The notes under the pieces are model-generated. The model had not been told where the DNA came from and did not search any database. It saw only the letters and a program-made list of their open reading frames with translations. Below, one piece after another: positions 19,043 through 29,219 of a DNA stretch of 64,000 bases. Each line of letters starts with the position of its first letter. Positions within the stretch are counted from its first letter, which is position 1. This DNA is from Rahnella laticis (lineage in GTDB: Bacteria > Pseudomonadota > Gammaproteobacteria > Enterobacterales > Enterobacteriaceae): NCBI RefSeq assembly GCF_015644585.1, contig NZ_JADOBI010000003.1, positions 496,001 through 560,000 of the forward strand, read 5' to 3'. The position numbers were made by a program, and so were the translations under genes.

Positions 19043-19244
19043 GTGTAATTTAAATAATTCTTTCACCTCTTTTCTCATCGTTGCTCAATGTATTCAAACG
19101 ACGACAGAAGCCATTATTAGACGGTTCATTGCCATTTGAGCCTTTGAATTTCATCTCATTTACACCCCTTTTCCAAGACATCTCGCAAGAATGAAAACTG
19201 CCTAAAAATTCTTCTTACTGTATAAATTCCCATGATGTAGTCTC

Positions 19245-19345
19245 TCCTCACTGCGGCAAAACCCGCAGTCAGAATTAGCGTTCTGTCATTTTCTGGTACC
19301 ACCAACTCTATGAAAACAGAGTAAATGTGGTACGGTCTGCACTCA
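19245..19345 (+). ncRNA. C4/P4-CI-like structured antisense RNA (predicted)
   Basis: Three consecutive hairpins occupy this non-coding stretch. The first is CTGCGG/CCGCAG (19251-19256 with 19263-19268). The second is CAGAA/TTCTG (19270-19274 with 19281-19285), with the loop TTAGCG. The third is GTACCAC/GTGGTAC (19296-19302 with 19327-19333), enclosing an inner CTCT/AGAG stem. The second loop with its flank, TTAGCGTT (19275-19282), is exactly complementary to AACGCTAA at 19406-19413 downstream. A multi-hairpin leader RNA whose loops pair with its own downstream transcript is the plan of C4 RNA (phages P1/P7) and P4 CI RNA. The assignment is from structure and context only. Confidence 0.55.
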
Positions 19346-19350
19346 CCCAA

Positions 19351-19462
19351 ATTATGGTGGCTCAGGCAGTGGCTTTTTCGAAAGCACCGGATCCAGAAAA
19401 CCGGCAACGCTAACGCTGTTTGAGCTACCACCATGGGTTTAGCGTCTCCAGTGGTAGCAAAC
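19351..19462 (+). promoter_or_regulatory. Putative antisense-RNA target with mutually exclusive hairpins
   Basis: One hairpin pairs ATGGTGGCTCA (19354-19364) with TGAGCTACCACCAT (19421-19434). A competing hairpin pairs GTTTG..CTACCA (19418-19430) with TGGTAGCAAAC (19452-19462). The two share 19421-19430 and cannot form together. AACGCTAA at 19406-19413 and GTGGTA at 19451-19456 are complementary to the RNA upstream. The region lies directly ahead of two overlapping small ORFs, so it could switch their transcription or translation. Confidence 0.45.
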
Positions 19463-19486
19463 TCACTATTTTCTGGAGTCATCGAA

Positions 19487-19546
19487 ATGGAATTTTATAC
19501 TACCGCTCTGCTCAACACCTCCGCACAGGAGGCAGCCCATGTCTGA
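19487..19546 (+). CDS. Candidate 19-residue leader or microprotein ORF
   Basis: An ATG at 19487 opens a 19-codon frame (M-E-F-Y-T-T-A-L-L-N-T-S-A-Q-E-A-A-H-V) whose stop overlaps the start of the next ORF (ATG at 19539). It would be translationally coupled to that ORF, whose ribosome-binding site lies inside it. I see no strong ribosome-binding site of its own, so translation is uncertain. Small leader frames of this kind are common behind P4/P1-type control RNAs. Confidence 0.3.
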   Translation: MEFYTTALLNTSAQEAAHV

Positions 19547-19754
19547 CCTTTATGACAATACACAGCTGGAACTCGAAGAGATCGTCGATCAATGCCGTGC
19601 ACTGGCTTATGCGATCGTGACGCTGGATAACGCGCAGGCCAAAGACTTGCTGGGCTATATTCTTTGTGAGCGATTAGAGGTGCTGAATCTGGCATTGGAA
19701 CTGCCGTTTACCGATGATGACATCGCTGTAGAGGAAGAGCCGCTGGCGGCATAA
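19539..19754 (+). CDS. Small acidic protein of unknown function
   Basis: This is a 71-residue acidic, probably all-helical protein (M-S-D-L-Y-D-N-T-Q-L-E-L-E-E-I-V and later L-C-E-R-L-E-V-L-N-L-A-L-E-L) with an acidic C-terminus. AGGAGG lies 6 bases before the ATG, one of the best ribosome-binding sites in the window, which supports it as a real gene despite its size. It follows the C4-like region and may belong to the same mobile-element remnant. I recognise no domain. Confidence 0.6.
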   Translation: MSDLYDNTQLELEEIVDQCRALAYAIVTLDNAQAKDLLGYILCERLEVLNLALELPFTDDDIAVEEEPLAA

Positions 19755-19770
19755 CGCCGGGATTCAGGGC

Positions 19771-19804
19771 GTAAAAAAGCCAGCGCATTTCGGCGCTGGC
19801 AATT
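19771..19804 (-). terminator. Intrinsic terminator after the porin gene
   Basis: Minus strand: GCCAGCGC, a CGAAAT loop, GCGCTGGC and six T residues. It lies about 25 bases beyond the porin stop. Confidence 0.85.
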
Positions 19805-19826
19805 GAAAATACGAGGCAATTGGTAA

Positions 19827-20963
19827 TTAGAAATCGTAGAACACGGTAACCCAGGTCTGATCCGGTTCGCCGTCGGTAGAATGCGCCAGTGTGCGTTCGA
19901 CATAAACTGACAGGCCGTAACCGATCGTGGTGCCCGCACCAAAATAGGTGTGGTTTGCATGGAAATCTTCGCCACCTTTCAGTTGCAGGGAATCGGCTGC
20001 GACGTAAGGTTGAATAGATTTCAGGAACGGTTTGTCGATATTAAAGGTATAACCGACGAAACCTTCAACGCCGTAGCCGCTGCCCGCAAAGTAATGATCC
20101 ACCGGATTGGCGCGCGTGCTTGGCACAAAGTCTTTGTAATAACTGCCGGTCCCGACGATATACCAGTTACCCGGCTGCCAGGTTAACGCAGTACCGGAAA
20201 GCTGCTGGTGATAATCTTTTTCATTGTATTGATTATCTTTAACCGTCGCGTCGGTCACGCTATAGGCTGCGCTCCAGACTAAATCTTTGGTCAGCTTATA
20301 ATCGAAACCTAAACCGCCGCCATTATTACGACGATAATATTGATTTTCACCGGCAGCGATTTGATCTTCCGGCAGCAAATAGTTTGCATATAATGTCAGA
20401 GGGCCAAAGTCGTTGGTATATTTAATACTGTTCTTCGGTTTATTAGCACCGTCGTAGTTGCCGTTAATACCAATTCCCGTACCACCCGCGTGACCATCGT
20501 TATCCCAGACGTCGCTTTTAATCCCGACGACGGAATAATAAATCCCGTACTGGTGGCCGTAGGTTAATGTGCCGTAACGGTCGTCTTTAAACCCGGCATA
20601 TAACTGACGCTGAGTATCGCGACGTGCGCCTTCTTCATAGTGTCCGTCCATGCCCAGCAGGTGCGCCATGTCCACACCCAGCTCGTAGTAAGCGATAATG
20701 GAGGTGTCTTGCGTCAGCTTATAATCACCGCGGAAACGGAAACGTGTACCGCCGTCATGACCATTTTTATAATAGCCCGGCTCTTCGCCGTTATTGAAAA
20801 TCCACTCAGGACGAATACTCCCGCCCACCTGTAAACTTAACGGTGCCAGCAAAGAATTACTCTGAGGATTTTTATCTAAAACAGTAATCTCGGCCTGCGC
20901 ACTTGCCGATAAAGCCGACAGCACGACACCGCCAATTAACATTGACGCTTTTAAATTGTTCAT
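19827..20963 (-). CDS. Outer-membrane porin of the Gram-negative general porin family
   Basis: This 378-residue precursor has a signal peptide (basic N-terminus, hydrophobic core, cleavage near A-Q-A/E-I) and a mature chain rich in aromatic, alternating beta-strand sequence. It ends V-F-Y-D-F, the terminal phenylalanine that OMP assembly recognises. The R-Q-L-Y-A-G-F-K-D-D-R-Y-G-T-L-T-Y-G-H-Q-Y stretch is the classic porin strand-turn motif. It forms a channel for small hydrophilic solutes; specificity is unknown. Despite lying next to malQ it is not LamB. It has its own long AT-rich leader region and terminator. Confidence 0.85.
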   Translation of the reverse strand: MNNLKASMLIGGVVLSALSASAQAEITVLDKNPQSNSLLAPLSLQVGGSIRPEWIFNNGEEPGYYKNGHDGGTRFRFRGDYKLTQDTSIIAYYELGVDMAHLLGMDGHYEEGARRDTQRQLYAGFKDDRYGTLTYGHQYGIYYSVVGIKSDVWDNDGHAGGTGIGINGNYDGANKPKNSIKYTNDFGPLTLYANYLLPEDQIAAGENQYYRRNNGGGLGFDYKLTKDLVWSAAYSVTDATVKDNQYNEKDYHQQLSGTALTWQPGNWYIVGTGSYYKDFVPSTRANPVDHYFAGSGYGVEGFVGYTFNIDKPFLKSIQPYVAADSLQLKGGEDFHANHTYFGAGTTIGYGLSVYVERTLAHSTDGEPDQTWVTVFYDF

Positions 20964-21483
20964 TATTACCCTGTCATTATTATTTATGTGATGTGTGAGC
21001 GGTCTTGCGCCGCGTATAAATAATTAACATAGGTAAGACGGGCGACAAAGTGAAAATTCAGAAAGTTCCCTATAAGAAAAAGATATATACGGCTTAATAA
21101 TTCGACATTGTTATTTTGAAATGTAAAACTAAAAAACAAAATGTATATTTTAGTGCAAATAACATCCCGATTGTTTGTAATGCAATCAAATGTAAATTCA
21201 ATCGCGTTCAGAATAGAAATATTTAATAACAATTATCGGATAAAAATAGCACCTATAATTAAATCATGCCTGCGTGACAATTACATTACGTTATAACCAC
21301 TTTAACTCATTATTGTGATCACCGTTATAATCCCTGCTGACAGAATAATATTTTGCAAAGCCTGTTATTTGTTAATCGATTTCATTTTTTATTTCTTAAA
21401 TCTCTTTTTGAAAAGGGGAAATGCAGGTTTTTTACTGAGATAAGCGGGGATTCCAGGCAGGTCTGATGAATGAGGTTCAAAAC
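20964..21483. other. Long AT-rich region between the porin and malQ genes
   Basis: About 520 bases with no supported gene. It contains the porin promoter on the minus strand. The base composition (long A/T stretches between 21,060 and 21,400) is typical of porin control regions bound by OmpR or H-NS, and T-T-A-C repeats around 21,170-21,195 on the minus strand would suit OmpR, but I cannot define a site with confidence. The last part is the spacer to the malQ terminator. Confidence 0.4.
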
Positions 21484-21521
21484 ACAAAAAAGGGTTCCCC
21501 CGTAATGGCAGAAACCCTTTT
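21484..21521 (-). terminator. Intrinsic terminator after malQ
   Basis: Minus strand: AAAAGGGTT, a loop of about 16 bases, AACCCTTTTTT. It lies 17 bases beyond the malQ stop. Confidence 0.8.
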
Positions 21522-21537
21522 CTCGCTTTCTTTGTTT

Positions 21538-23625
21538 TCAGCTCACCGACACTTTCCGGCGGCGTTTATCGAGGTCTTTGATGAGTTTATTCACCTGCTC
21601 ATCGGCAAACATTTCTTCGAGAGTGCAGGAAAGTTTGCGGCGCCAGTTCGGGTATTCGTCGCTGGTGCCGGGGACGTTGACCGGCGCGTCCATGTCGAGC
21701 CAGTCTTCCGGTTGCAGGCCGAGTAGCGCACAGGCGCTGTCGGCGACGTAGCGTTGCAGGCCGCGGTTGAGCACCGGCGTCATTTCCATTAATGCAGCTT
21801 TATGTCCGGTTTTCTTCGGGATGCAGTCGTAATGATGCAACCCGTCGAGCAGCCCCTGACGCGCACGTGCACGGTCGGCGTAGAGTTCCTGTAAAACGTC
21901 TTCGTCACGGTAAAGTCCGAGCGTTTTACCGAGCGCCAGATCGTCGCTTTGCCAGTAACCGCGCAGCGTCGGCAGGTCGTGCGTGGTGATGGTTGCCATC
22001 GCCTGAACCGGGTACGACTGCGGCGCACGGAAGTTGTTTTCCTCATCGCGCTCGAAATACAACACTTTGTAGGAATACACACCGCCCTCGCGCAGCTTGC
22101 TGACGATCTCCACCGGCACGGTGCCCAAATCTTCGCCGATAACCATGCAGCGGTGACGCTGACTTTCCAGCGCCAGAATCGCCAGCAGATCGTCCACCGG
22201 ATATTGCACATACGCGCCTTTATCCGCCGTTTCTCCGGCCGGGATCCACCACAAACGCAGCAGCGTCATCACATGATCGATACGCAACGCGCCGCAGCTG
22301 GTCATGTTCGAACGCAGTAAATCGATAAACGGCTGATAGCCGCGCTTCACCATCACATGCGGATCCATCGGGCGCAGATCCCAGTTCTGGCCGAGCGGCC
22401 CGAGGATGTCCGGCGGCGCGCCGACCGAGGCTTTCAGGCAATACAGCTCGCCGTCGCCCCAGGTCTCAGAACCGCCTTCGACGACGCCCACCGCTAAATC
22501 GCGGTATAACCCCATCGGCATGTCCTGCTGCTGGCTGGTGCGATAACAGTTTTCGAACTGGATTTCCGCCAGCCATTGCAGCCACAGGTAAAACTCGACA
22601 TCTTCAGCGTGGTGCTCGCAGAATGCGCGAACAGCCGGGCCACGGGCATCGTGATATTTTTCCGGCCAGCGGTTCCAGCCGAGCGCGACATCCGTTTCTT
22701 TCGCCAGATGCTCATACAACGCATCAAACGCCGCCTGCAAATACAGGCTTTCGCCGCCCTGTTTTACGAAACTGGCCAGGGATTTCACCTGCGGATCCTG
22801 TGTTTTTCGGCCACGGAAATGCGTATACGCCAGCCGTAAACCTTCGAGTTTAAGCGGCATGACTTCCGCGTAATCCACCCATTCACTGGCGCGTGCGGCC
22901 TGCAAACGCTGCTGCGTCAGCGGCTGGTTCCACCAGATTTGGGCTTCCTGACTCTGCTTAAAATCGTCTACCGCGCTGACGTCGATATAAATGACGTTCA
23001 GCCAGCGGCGCGAAGACGGGCTGTACGGGCTGGCTGCCACCGGGTTTGCCGGATACAGCGCATGAATCGGATTGAGGCCGACAAAAGCGCCGCCGCGACG
23101 GGCGACGTTTTCGAGCATCAGGTTAAGATCGCCGAAATCTCCGATGCCCCAGTTATTTTCCGAGCGCAGCGTATAAAGCTGCACGCAGGTGCCCCACAGT
23201 TTTTTACCGGCCAGCAAGGCGTCCGGTTCGTAGCAACGTTTCGGGGCGACAATTACCCGGCAATCCCACTGCTGCGCGTCCTGTGTCAGCGTCAGCTGGT
23301 GATAACCGGCGGGAATTTTCCCCGGCAGCGCCAGCGTCATTTTGCCGCTGATCCGCCCCTGCTGGGTTGCGCCGTTTTCCAGTTGCAACGTCCAGCCGAA
23401 TTCACCTTCTCCGCTGACCGGCAGCGCCAGACGGCTGCCGGAGACAAAGACTTTGACCGGCGGAACCGGTGTTGCAGCCGGACGATGCCCGGCCTTCCAG
23501 CCCATGGCCGACAACAGTTCACGCTTGGTTTCCGGCGCGATAGCCTGCTGCTTGCCATGTGCATTAATGAAACCAGAGGAAATACCCGCCTCCCTGGCGG
23601 CCTGCTCCAGTACTTTGTTCTCCAT
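21538..23625 (-). CDS. malQ: 4-alpha-glucanotransferase (amylomaltase)
   Basis: This 695-residue GH77 enzyme is of normal length for enterobacterial MalQ. The catalytic regions are all visible: G-A-L-R-I-D-H-V-M (nucleophile Asp), I-G-E-D-L-G-T-V-P (acid/base Glu) and T-T-H-D-L-P-T (transition-state Asp). It transfers glucan units between maltodextrins, releasing glucose and producing chains that MalP can attack. It starts 9 bases after malP on the same strand; the GGAG ribosome-binding site is in the short gap, so malPQ is one operon. Confidence 0.96.
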   Translation of the reverse strand: MENKVLEQAAREAGISSGFINAHGKQQAIAPETKRELLSAMGWKAGHRPAATPVPPVKVFVSGSRLALPVSGEGEFGWTLQLENGATQQGRISGKMTLALPGKIPAGYHQLTLTQDAQQWDCRVIVAPKRCYEPDALLAGKKLWGTCVQLYTLRSENNWGIGDFGDLNLMLENVARRGGAFVGLNPIHALYPANPVAASPYSPSSRRWLNVIYIDVSAVDDFKQSQEAQIWWNQPLTQQRLQAARASEWVDYAEVMPLKLEGLRLAYTHFRGRKTQDPQVKSLASFVKQGGESLYLQAAFDALYEHLAKETDVALGWNRWPEKYHDARGPAVRAFCEHHAEDVEFYLWLQWLAEIQFENCYRTSQQQDMPMGLYRDLAVGVVEGGSETWGDGELYCLKASVGAPPDILGPLGQNWDLRPMDPHVMVKRGYQPFIDLLRSNMTSCGALRIDHVMTLLRLWWIPAGETADKGAYVQYPVDDLLAILALESQRHRCMVIGEDLGTVPVEIVSKLREGGVYSYKVLYFERDEENNFRAPQSYPVQAMATITTHDLPTLRGYWQSDDLALGKTLGLYRDEDVLQELYADRARARQGLLDGLHHYDCIPKKTGHKAALMEMTPVLNRGLQRYVADSACALLGLQPEDWLDMDAPVNVPGTSDEYPNWRRKLSCTLEEMFADEQVNKLIKDLDKRRRKVSVS

Positions 23626-23634
23626 GCGGGCTCC

Positions 23635-26037
23635 TTAACGTTTCGCCTGCCAGATCCGCTGCTGATAATCGCGAATCGATCGGTCAGAACTGAACATCCC
23701 GACGCGGGCAGTATTGAGAATAGTTTTGCGCGTCCACTCGTCCTGATCGCGATACAGGGCATCGACTTTTTGCTGTGCCGCGCAGTAATCCGCGAAGTCC
23801 GCCAGCACCAGATACGGGTCACCGCCGCCGAGCAGGCTGTCGAGCATCAGGCTAAACGCCTGTTTATCGCCGTTGCTGAAGAAGCCGCTTTCCAGCTCTT
23901 TGAAAATTGTATCCAGGTGTTTGTCTTTCTTACGGATTTTGAGCGGATCGTAGCCTTTGGCCTGCAGCGCTTTCACCTGATCGACGGTATTGCCGAAGAT
24001 GAAGATATTCTCTTCGCCAACCTGTTCCGCAATCTCGACGTTTGCGCCGTCGAGCGTGCCAACGGTCATCGCGCCATTCAGCGCCAGCTTCATGTTGCCG
24101 GTGCCGGAAGCTTCTTTCCCGGCAGTGGAAATCTGCTCGGAAACGTCTGCCGCCGGGATCATCAGCTCCGCCACCGACACGCGGTAATCCGGGATAAACA
24201 CCACTTTGATGCGGTCGCGCACCAGCGGATCGTTGTTCACTTTTTCGGCCACCTGATTGATGGCGTAGATAATGTTTTTCGCCAGGTAATAACCCGGTGC
24301 CGCTTTCGCGCCAAACAGGAACACGCGGGGCACGATGTTCATTTCCGGGTTATCGCGCAGTTGGCGGTACAGCGAAAGTATATGCAGCAGATTCAGGTGC
24401 TGACGTTTGTACTCGTGCAGGCGTTTGATCTGCACATCGAAAATCGCGTCCGGATTCAGCGTCAGGCCCATCGTGTGTTTGACGTACTCCGCCAGACGCA
24501 CCTTGTTTTCGCGCTTAATTTGCTGATAACGCTGGCAGAATGCCGCGTCGTCAGCGGAGCTTTCCAGCCCTTTCAGCGCGTCCAGATTGTTGACCCATTC
24601 AGTTTTCAGGGTGTCATCAATAAGCGCCGACAGCGCCGGATTACACTGTTTTACCCAGCGGCGCGGCGTGATGCCGTTGGTCACGTTGTGGAATTTGTTC
24701 GGCCACAGCTGGTGATATTCCGGGAACAGGTCTTTGACCACCAGTTCGGAATGCAGCGCTGCAACGCCGTTCACCGCAAAGCCGCTCACCACGCACAGAT
24801 TCGCCATGCGCACCTGTTTGTTCTGATGCACTGAAAGTTTTTCCCATACCGCTTTGTCGCCCGGCCACTGTTTTTCGACCACTTTTTTGAAGCGCGCGTT
24901 AATGGTTTTAATCAGCGAGAAGTGGCGCGGCAAAAGGCTGCGAACCAGTTTTTCATCCCAGCATTCGAGCGCTTCCGGCATCAGCGTGTGGTTGGTATAA
25001 GCGAAGGTCTGGCTGGTGATCGCCCACGCGGCGTCCCAGTCCAGCTGATGTTCATCCAGCAAAATGCGCAGCAGTTCAGGGATTGCGATCGTCGGATGCG
25101 TGTCGTTTAGCTGAATCACTTCGAACTTCGGCAGATCCTGAATTTTGCGGCCCAGGAAATGGTGGCGGCGCAAAATATCGGCCACCGAGCACGCGCACTG
25201 GAAATACTGCTGCATCAGGCGCAGGCGCTTACCCGCTTCATGGTTGTCATTCGGATACAGCACTTTGGTCAGTTTAGCGGCATCGATGCCTTTCTGTTCC
25301 GCTTTAAGGAATTCGCCATCGTTAAATAAGGTCAGGTCAAACGGGTGCACGTCGGTCGCCTGCCACAAACGCAGCGGCTGGGTAACGCCATTTTTATAGC
25401 CGACTACCGGCAAATCCCACGCTTCGCCGCGCAGGGAAAACGCCGGATGCCATTGCTCAATGCCCTGCTCATTTTTCACCAGCTTGCCGCCAAACTGAAC
25501 GTCCACGGACAACGCGCTGTTGTGGGTAAACCACGGGTAGCTTTCGCGGTGCCAGTTATCCGGCGCTTCCTGCTGCTGGCCTTCGCTGAATGACTGACGG
25601 AATAAGCCATACTGATAGTTCAGGCCGTAGCCGGTCGCCGGTTGCCCGACGGTCGCCATCGAATCGAGGAAACAGGCCGCCAGACGCCCAAGGCCGCCGT
25701 TGCCCAGCGCCGGATCGGTTTCCTGTTCCAGCACATCCGCCAGTTCCACGCCCTGCTCTTTCAGCGCCTGTTGCACCGTTTCGTACCAGCCGAGGTTGAT
25801 CAGGTTATTCGCGGTCAGACGCCCGATCAGAAATTCCATCGAGATGTAATTGACGTGTCGCTGCGGGTGCTTTGTGGCTGCCGGCGCGGGTTGCGCGCTG
25901 AGTTGTTCTGACAGCGCGCCGCTGGTGGCCTGCCACCACTGATGTGGCGTCATGTCCTGCGCCTGCTGTAAACCGAATCCCTGCCACTGGCGTTTTAGCG
26001 CGGCTAAAAACTGCGTCTTATCCAAAGTCACCTGCAT
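23635..26037 (-). CDS. malP: Maltodextrin phosphorylase
   Basis: The 800-residue PLP enzyme releases glucose 1-phosphate from linear maltodextrins. It follows E. coli MalP along its entire length. The PLP lysine is in [14 protein letters not shown], and the N-terminal [11 protein letters not shown] and [13 protein letters not shown] motifs are intact. The ATG at 26037 is preferred, with GAGAGG 7 bases upstream; a GTG at 26040 is immediately before it. It is transcribed divergently from malT, its activator. Confidence 0.96.
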   Translation of the reverse strand: MQVTLDKTQFLAALKRQWQGFGLQQAQDMTPHQWWQATSGALSEQLSAQPAPAATKHPQRHVNYISMEFLIGRLTANNLINLGWYETVQQALKEQGVELADVLEQETDPALGNGGLGRLAACFLDSMATVGQPATGYGLNYQYGLFRQSFSEGQQQEAPDNWHRESYPWFTHNSALSVDVQFGGKLVKNEQGIEQWHPAFSLRGEAWDLPVVGYKNGVTQPLRLWQATDVHPFDLTLFNDGEFLKAEQKGIDAAKLTKVLYPNDNHEAGKRLRLMQQYFQCACSVADILRRHHFLGRKIQDLPKFEVIQLNDTHPTIAIPELLRILLDEHQLDWDAAWAITSQTFAYTNHTLMPEALECWDEKLVRSLLPRHFSLIKTINARFKKVVEKQWPGDKAVWEKLSVHQNKQVRMANLCVVSGFAVNGVAALHSELVVKDLFPEYHQLWPNKFHNVTNGITPRRWVKQCNPALSALIDDTLKTEWVNNLDALKGLESSADDAAFCQRYQQIKRENKVRLAEYVKHTMGLTLNPDAIFDVQIKRLHEYKRQHLNLLHILSLYRQLRDNPEMNIVPRVFLFGAKAAPGYYLAKNIIYAINQVAEKVNNDPLVRDRIKVVFIPDYRVSVAELMIPAADVSEQISTAGKEASGTGNMKLALNGAMTVGTLDGANVEIAEQVGEENIFIFGNTVDQVKALQAKGYDPLKIRKKDKHLDTIFKELESGFFSNGDKQAFSLMLDSLLGGGDPYLVLADFADYCAAQQKVDALYRDQDEWTRKTILNTARVGMFSSDRSIRDYQQRIWQAKR

Positions 26038-26104
26038 CACATGCCTCTCTATCCGGGAATTTGTGGGAAAAGTTTTAGGTTGATAATCACTATGCTGAAG
26101 CTTC

Positions 26105-26172
26105 TCCCGAAGAGCAGCATCATCCCGCTAAAGATTAGGCAGGGAGGAGAAACGGGGCGTAGCCGGAGGAGA
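26105..26172 (-). promoter_or_regulatory. Probable MalT-binding array upstream of malPQ
   Basis: Several sequences near the MalT box consensus GGGGA(G/T)GAGG cluster here: AGGGAGGAGA at 26141-26150 and CCGGAGGAGA at 26163-26172 on the plus strand, and CGGGATGATG at 26118-26127 on the minus strand. They lie 80-135 bases ahead of the malP start, where MalT activates malPQ in relatives. The individual sites are imperfect, so the array is inferred rather than certain. Confidence 0.45.
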
Positions 26173-26211
26173 CGGGCTTACAAGGTGTTCGTGGGAAAAC
26201 TCTCATTGAAA

Positions 26212-26231
26212 TTTGTGATACAGAGCAACTT
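26212..26231 (+). promoter_or_regulatory. CRP site of the malT promoter
   Basis: TGTGA at 26214-26218, a 6-base spacer, then GCAAC. The arrangement and sequence match the CRP site of E. coli malT (TGTGA, six bases, GCAAA) and sit at a comparable distance from the malT start, indicating catabolite control of malT. Confidence 0.65.
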
Positions 26232-26358
26232 AACGACATGTAAAAACGTAACATTCTTGCAATCAATGTTTCAAAGGAGGACTTTAGAAAAAGTGATTAA
26301 TTACACGCTGTGAAATAAAGATCGCCCCTTCTGTTCACCGTCAAAAGAATCGTAAAAA

Positions 26359-29085
26359 ATGCTGATCCCTTCGAAATTGAGCCGCCCGGTGCGGCAGCAA
26401 AATACAGTGGTTCGCGATCGTCTGCTGACGAAGCTGGCGACTGCGCCAAATTACCGTCTGACCCTGGTCGCCAGCCCGGCAGGCTATGGGAAAACGACGC
26501 TGGTGGCACACTGGGCAGCGGGAAAAAGCGATCTCGGCTGGTACTCTCTTGATGAAAGCGATAATCAGCCCGAACGTTTTGCCAGCTATCTGATTGCCGC
26601 CGTGCAGCACGCCTGCGGCGGTCATTGCGTGAAAAGTGAAGCGCTGAGCCAGAAGCATCAGTACGCGAGTTTATCCGCACTGTTCGCTCAGCTTTTCGTG
26701 GAGCTTTCCGACTGGCACCGCCCGCTTTTGCTGGTGATCGACGATTATCACCTCATTTCCAACGACGCCATCCACGAAGGGATGCGTTTTTTCCTGCGTC
26801 ATCAGCCGGAAAACATTTCGCTGGTCGTGCTTTCGCGCACCCTGCCGCCGCTGGGCATCGCAAATATGCGTGTGCGCGAGCAACTGCTCGAACTCAATGC
26901 TTCGCATCTGGCGTTTACGCACCCGGAAACGCAGCAGTTTTTCGATAACCGTCTTAAAGATCCGATTGATCAGGCTGACAGCAGCCGCCTGTGCGATGAC
27001 GTCGCAGGCTGGGCCACGGCGTTGCAGCTGATTGCGCTCTCGGCGCGCCAGTCGACCACCTCTTCGCAGCAATCGACTCAGCAATCCGCGCGCAAACTGG
27101 CCGGACTGAACGCCAGCCATTTATCCGAATATCTGGTGGACGAAGTGCTGGATCGCGTTGATGCGCCAACCCGCGATTTTCTGCTGCGCTGTTCGTTGCT
27201 GCGTTCGATGAACGACGCCCTGATTGTACGCCTGACCGGAGGCGACAACGGTCAGCAACGGCTGGAAGAGCTGGAGCGTCAGGGGCTGTTTATTCACCGT
27301 ATGGATGACACCGGCGAATGGTTTAACTTCCACCCGCTGTTTGCCACTTTTTTGCGTCAGCGCTGCCAGTGGGAACTGGCGACCGAGCTGCCGCAGATTC
27401 ACCGCGCGGCCGCCGAAGGCTGGCTGGCTCAGGGTTTCCCGGCCGAAGCCATCCACCATGCGCTGGGCGCTGAAGACACCGATATGCTGCGCGATATTCT
27501 GCTGCAACATGCCTGGGCGCTGTTTAATCAGAGCGAACTGGCGTTGCTGGAAGAGTGCCTCGCCGCGCTGCCTTACGACCGCCTGATTCAGAATCCAAAA
27601 CTGGTGCTGTTGCAGGCCTGGCTGGCACAAAGTCAGCACCGTTATGCCGAAGTGGAGGCGCTGCTGGCGCGTGCTGAAAGCGAAATGCAGCAACGCAATA
27701 TCGTGATGGAGCAGGATCTGACGGCAGAATTTGATGCCCTGCGTGCGCAGGTGGCGATCAACGATGGCCGTCAGGATGAGGCTGAAAAACTGGCCGCCGA
27801 CGCCCTGCGTTTCCTGCCGTATGAAAGCTACTACAGCCGCATTGTTGCCACGTCGGTGACGGGCGAAATCCAGCACTGCAAAGGTGATTTAACCCGTGCG
27901 CTGCCGCTGATGCAGCAAACCGAACAAATCGCGCGGCGCTACGAGGCCTATCACTACGCCTTATGGGCGCTGCTGCAACAGAGCGAAATTCTGATTGCTC
28001 AGGGCTTTTTACAGGCCGCATTTGAAATGCAGGATCGCGCCTTTGAGCTGGTGCGCGAACAGCATCTTGAACAGCTGCCGATGCATGAATTTTTACTGCG
28101 TCTGCGTTCGCAATTGTTGTGGTCGTGGTCCCGTCTGGATGATGCCGAAGACGCGGCGCGTCAGGGGCTGGACGTGCTGACCAACTTCCAGCCGCAGCAG
28201 CAGTTGCAGTGTCTGGCGATGCTGGCGAAATGTTCTCTGGCACGCGGCCAGCTCGACAATGCGCATCACCATTTACAGCGCTGTGAAAGCCTGCTCAAAA
28301 CCGGTCAGTATCACATCGACTGGATGACCAATACCGATAAGCCGCGGGTGATTTACTGGCAGATGATCGGCGATAAAACCGCTGCGCGGCAGTGGCTGCA
28401 ACAGGCGCGTAAACCGGACATGGCGGACAACCATTTCCAGCAGGGTCAGTGGCGCAATATTGCCCGCGTGCAGATTTTGCTGGAACAGTTTGATGAAGCA
28501 GAAGTGGTGCTCGACGAGCTGAATCAGAACGCCCGTCAGCTGCGCCTGACCAGCGATCTGAACCGAAACCTGTTGCTGAGTAACCTGCTTTACTGGCACA
28601 CGGGCCGCAAAAGTGACGCACAGCGCGTGTTAATTGAAGCGCTCGGGCTGGCGAACCGCACCGGATTTGTCAGCCATTTCGTCATTGAAGGGGAAATGAT
28701 GGCGCAGCAGCTGCGTCAGCTGATTCAGCTCAATCTGTTGCCGGAGCTGGAACAGCGCCGCGCACAGCAAATCCTGCGGGAAATTAATCAGCACCATCGC
28801 CATAAATTTGCCCACTTCGACGAAGGCTTCGTGAATAAACTGCTGACCCATCCGCAGGTACCGGAGCTTATCCGCACCAGCCCGCTGACCCAGCGTGAAT
28901 GGCAGGTGCTCGGGTTAATTTATTCCGGCTACAGCAATGATCAGATTGCCGGTGAGCTGGATGTTGCCTCGACCACCATCAAAACGCATATCCGCAATTT
29001 GTACCAAAAACTGGGCGTCGCCCACCGTCAGGAAGCCGTTCAGCAGGCTCAGCATCTGTTGCAGGTCATGGGCTACGGCGCCTGA
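26359..29085 (+). CDS. malT: MalT, ATP- and maltotriose-dependent activator of the maltose regulon
   Basis: The 908-residue STAND-family activator has an N-terminal Walker A in [10 protein letters not shown] (about 34-44), Walker B in L-L-L-V-I-D-D-Y-H, a long helical superhelix that binds maltotriose, and a C-terminal LuxR-type HTH ([22 protein letters not shown], about 840-900). Length and order match E. coli MalT (901). The start M-L-I-P-S-K-L-S-R matches the family; the ribosome-binding site is weak, as in E. coli. It is divergent from malPQ. Confidence 0.96.
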   Translation: MLIPSKLSRPVRQQNTVVRDRLLTKLATAPNYRLTLVASPAGYGKTTLVAHWAAGKSDLGWYSLDESDNQPERFASYLIAAVQHACGGHCVKSEALSQKHQYASLSALFAQLFVELSDWHRPLLLVIDDYHLISNDAIHEGMRFFLRHQPENISLVVLSRTLPPLGIANMRVREQLLELNASHLAFTHPETQQFFDNRLKDPIDQADSSRLCDDVAGWATALQLIALSARQSTTSSQQSTQQSARKLAGLNASHLSEYLVDEVLDRVDAPTRDFLLRCSLLRSMNDALIVRLTGGDNGQQRLEELERQGLFIHRMDDTGEWFNFHPLFATFLRQRCQWELATELPQIHRAAAEGWLAQGFPAEAIHHALGAEDTDMLRDILLQHAWALFNQSELALLEECLAALPYDRLIQNPKLVLLQAWLAQSQHRYAEVEALLARAESEMQQRNIVMEQDLTAEFDALRAQVAINDGRQDEAEKLAADALRFLPYESYYSRIVATSVTGEIQHCKGDLTRALPLMQQTEQIARRYEAYHYALWALLQQSEILIAQGFLQAAFEMQDRAFELVREQHLEQLPMHEFLLRLRSQLLWSWSRLDDAEDAARQGLDVLTNFQPQQQLQCLAMLAKCSLARGQLDNAHHHLQRCESLLKTGQYHIDWMTNTDKPRVIYWQMIGDKTAARQWLQQARKPDMADNHFQQGQWRNIARVQILLEQFDEAEVVLDELNQNARQLRLTSDLNRNLLLSNLLYWHTGRKSDAQRVLIEALGLANRTGFVSHFVIEGEMMAQQLRQLIQLNLLPELEQRRAQQILREINQHHRHKFAHFDEGFVNKLLTHPQVPELIRTSPLTQREWQVLGLIYSGYSNDQIAGELDVASTTIKTHIRNLYQKLGVAHRQEAVQQAQHLLQVMGYGA

Positions 29086-29199
29086 AATCCCTTCATTCTC
29101 TCCTTTCATAACGCACCGGCTATTTATGGCGGTGTGTTATGCCTATTTTGCATGAGTACAGCCGAACATTTTTTGCTCACAACGAAAATCCGGTGATAT

Positions 29200-29219
29200 A
29201 ATGTGACCGTCGTCACACT
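29200..29219 (+). promoter_or_regulatory. Perfect CRP consensus site upstream of yjcB
   Basis: TGTGA (29202-29206), spacer CCGTCG, TCACA (29213-29217): both half-sites match the CRP consensus exactly with the correct 6-base spacing. It lies about 110 bases before the yjcB start and after malT, with no other gene in the gap. Confidence 0.7.

Noticed and set aside
19156-19482. 108-codon minus-strand frame across the C4-like region
   Set aside because: It spans the inverted repeats, has no ribosome-binding site, and no recognisable features; the structured RNA on the plus strand explains the region better.
19827-20963. Porin considered as LamB because of its mal neighbours
   Set aside because: Length, strand motifs and N-terminus fit the general porin family; it lacks maltoporin features.
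20964-21483. TATAAT-like element near 21330 on the plus strand
   Set aside because: There is no plus-strand gene downstream for it to serve; in such AT-rich DNA the match is expected by chance.
21466-21726. 86-codon frame at the end of malQ
   Set aside because: Begins in the intergenic spacer, reads through the malQ terminator and the antisense of malQ; no ribosome-binding site.
22939-24834. 631-codon open frame on the plus strand
   Set aside because: It is exactly antisense to malQ and malP, both of which match known proteins along their length. The translation is histidine/arginine/phenylalanine-rich with no motif, as expected of a high-GC shadow frame.
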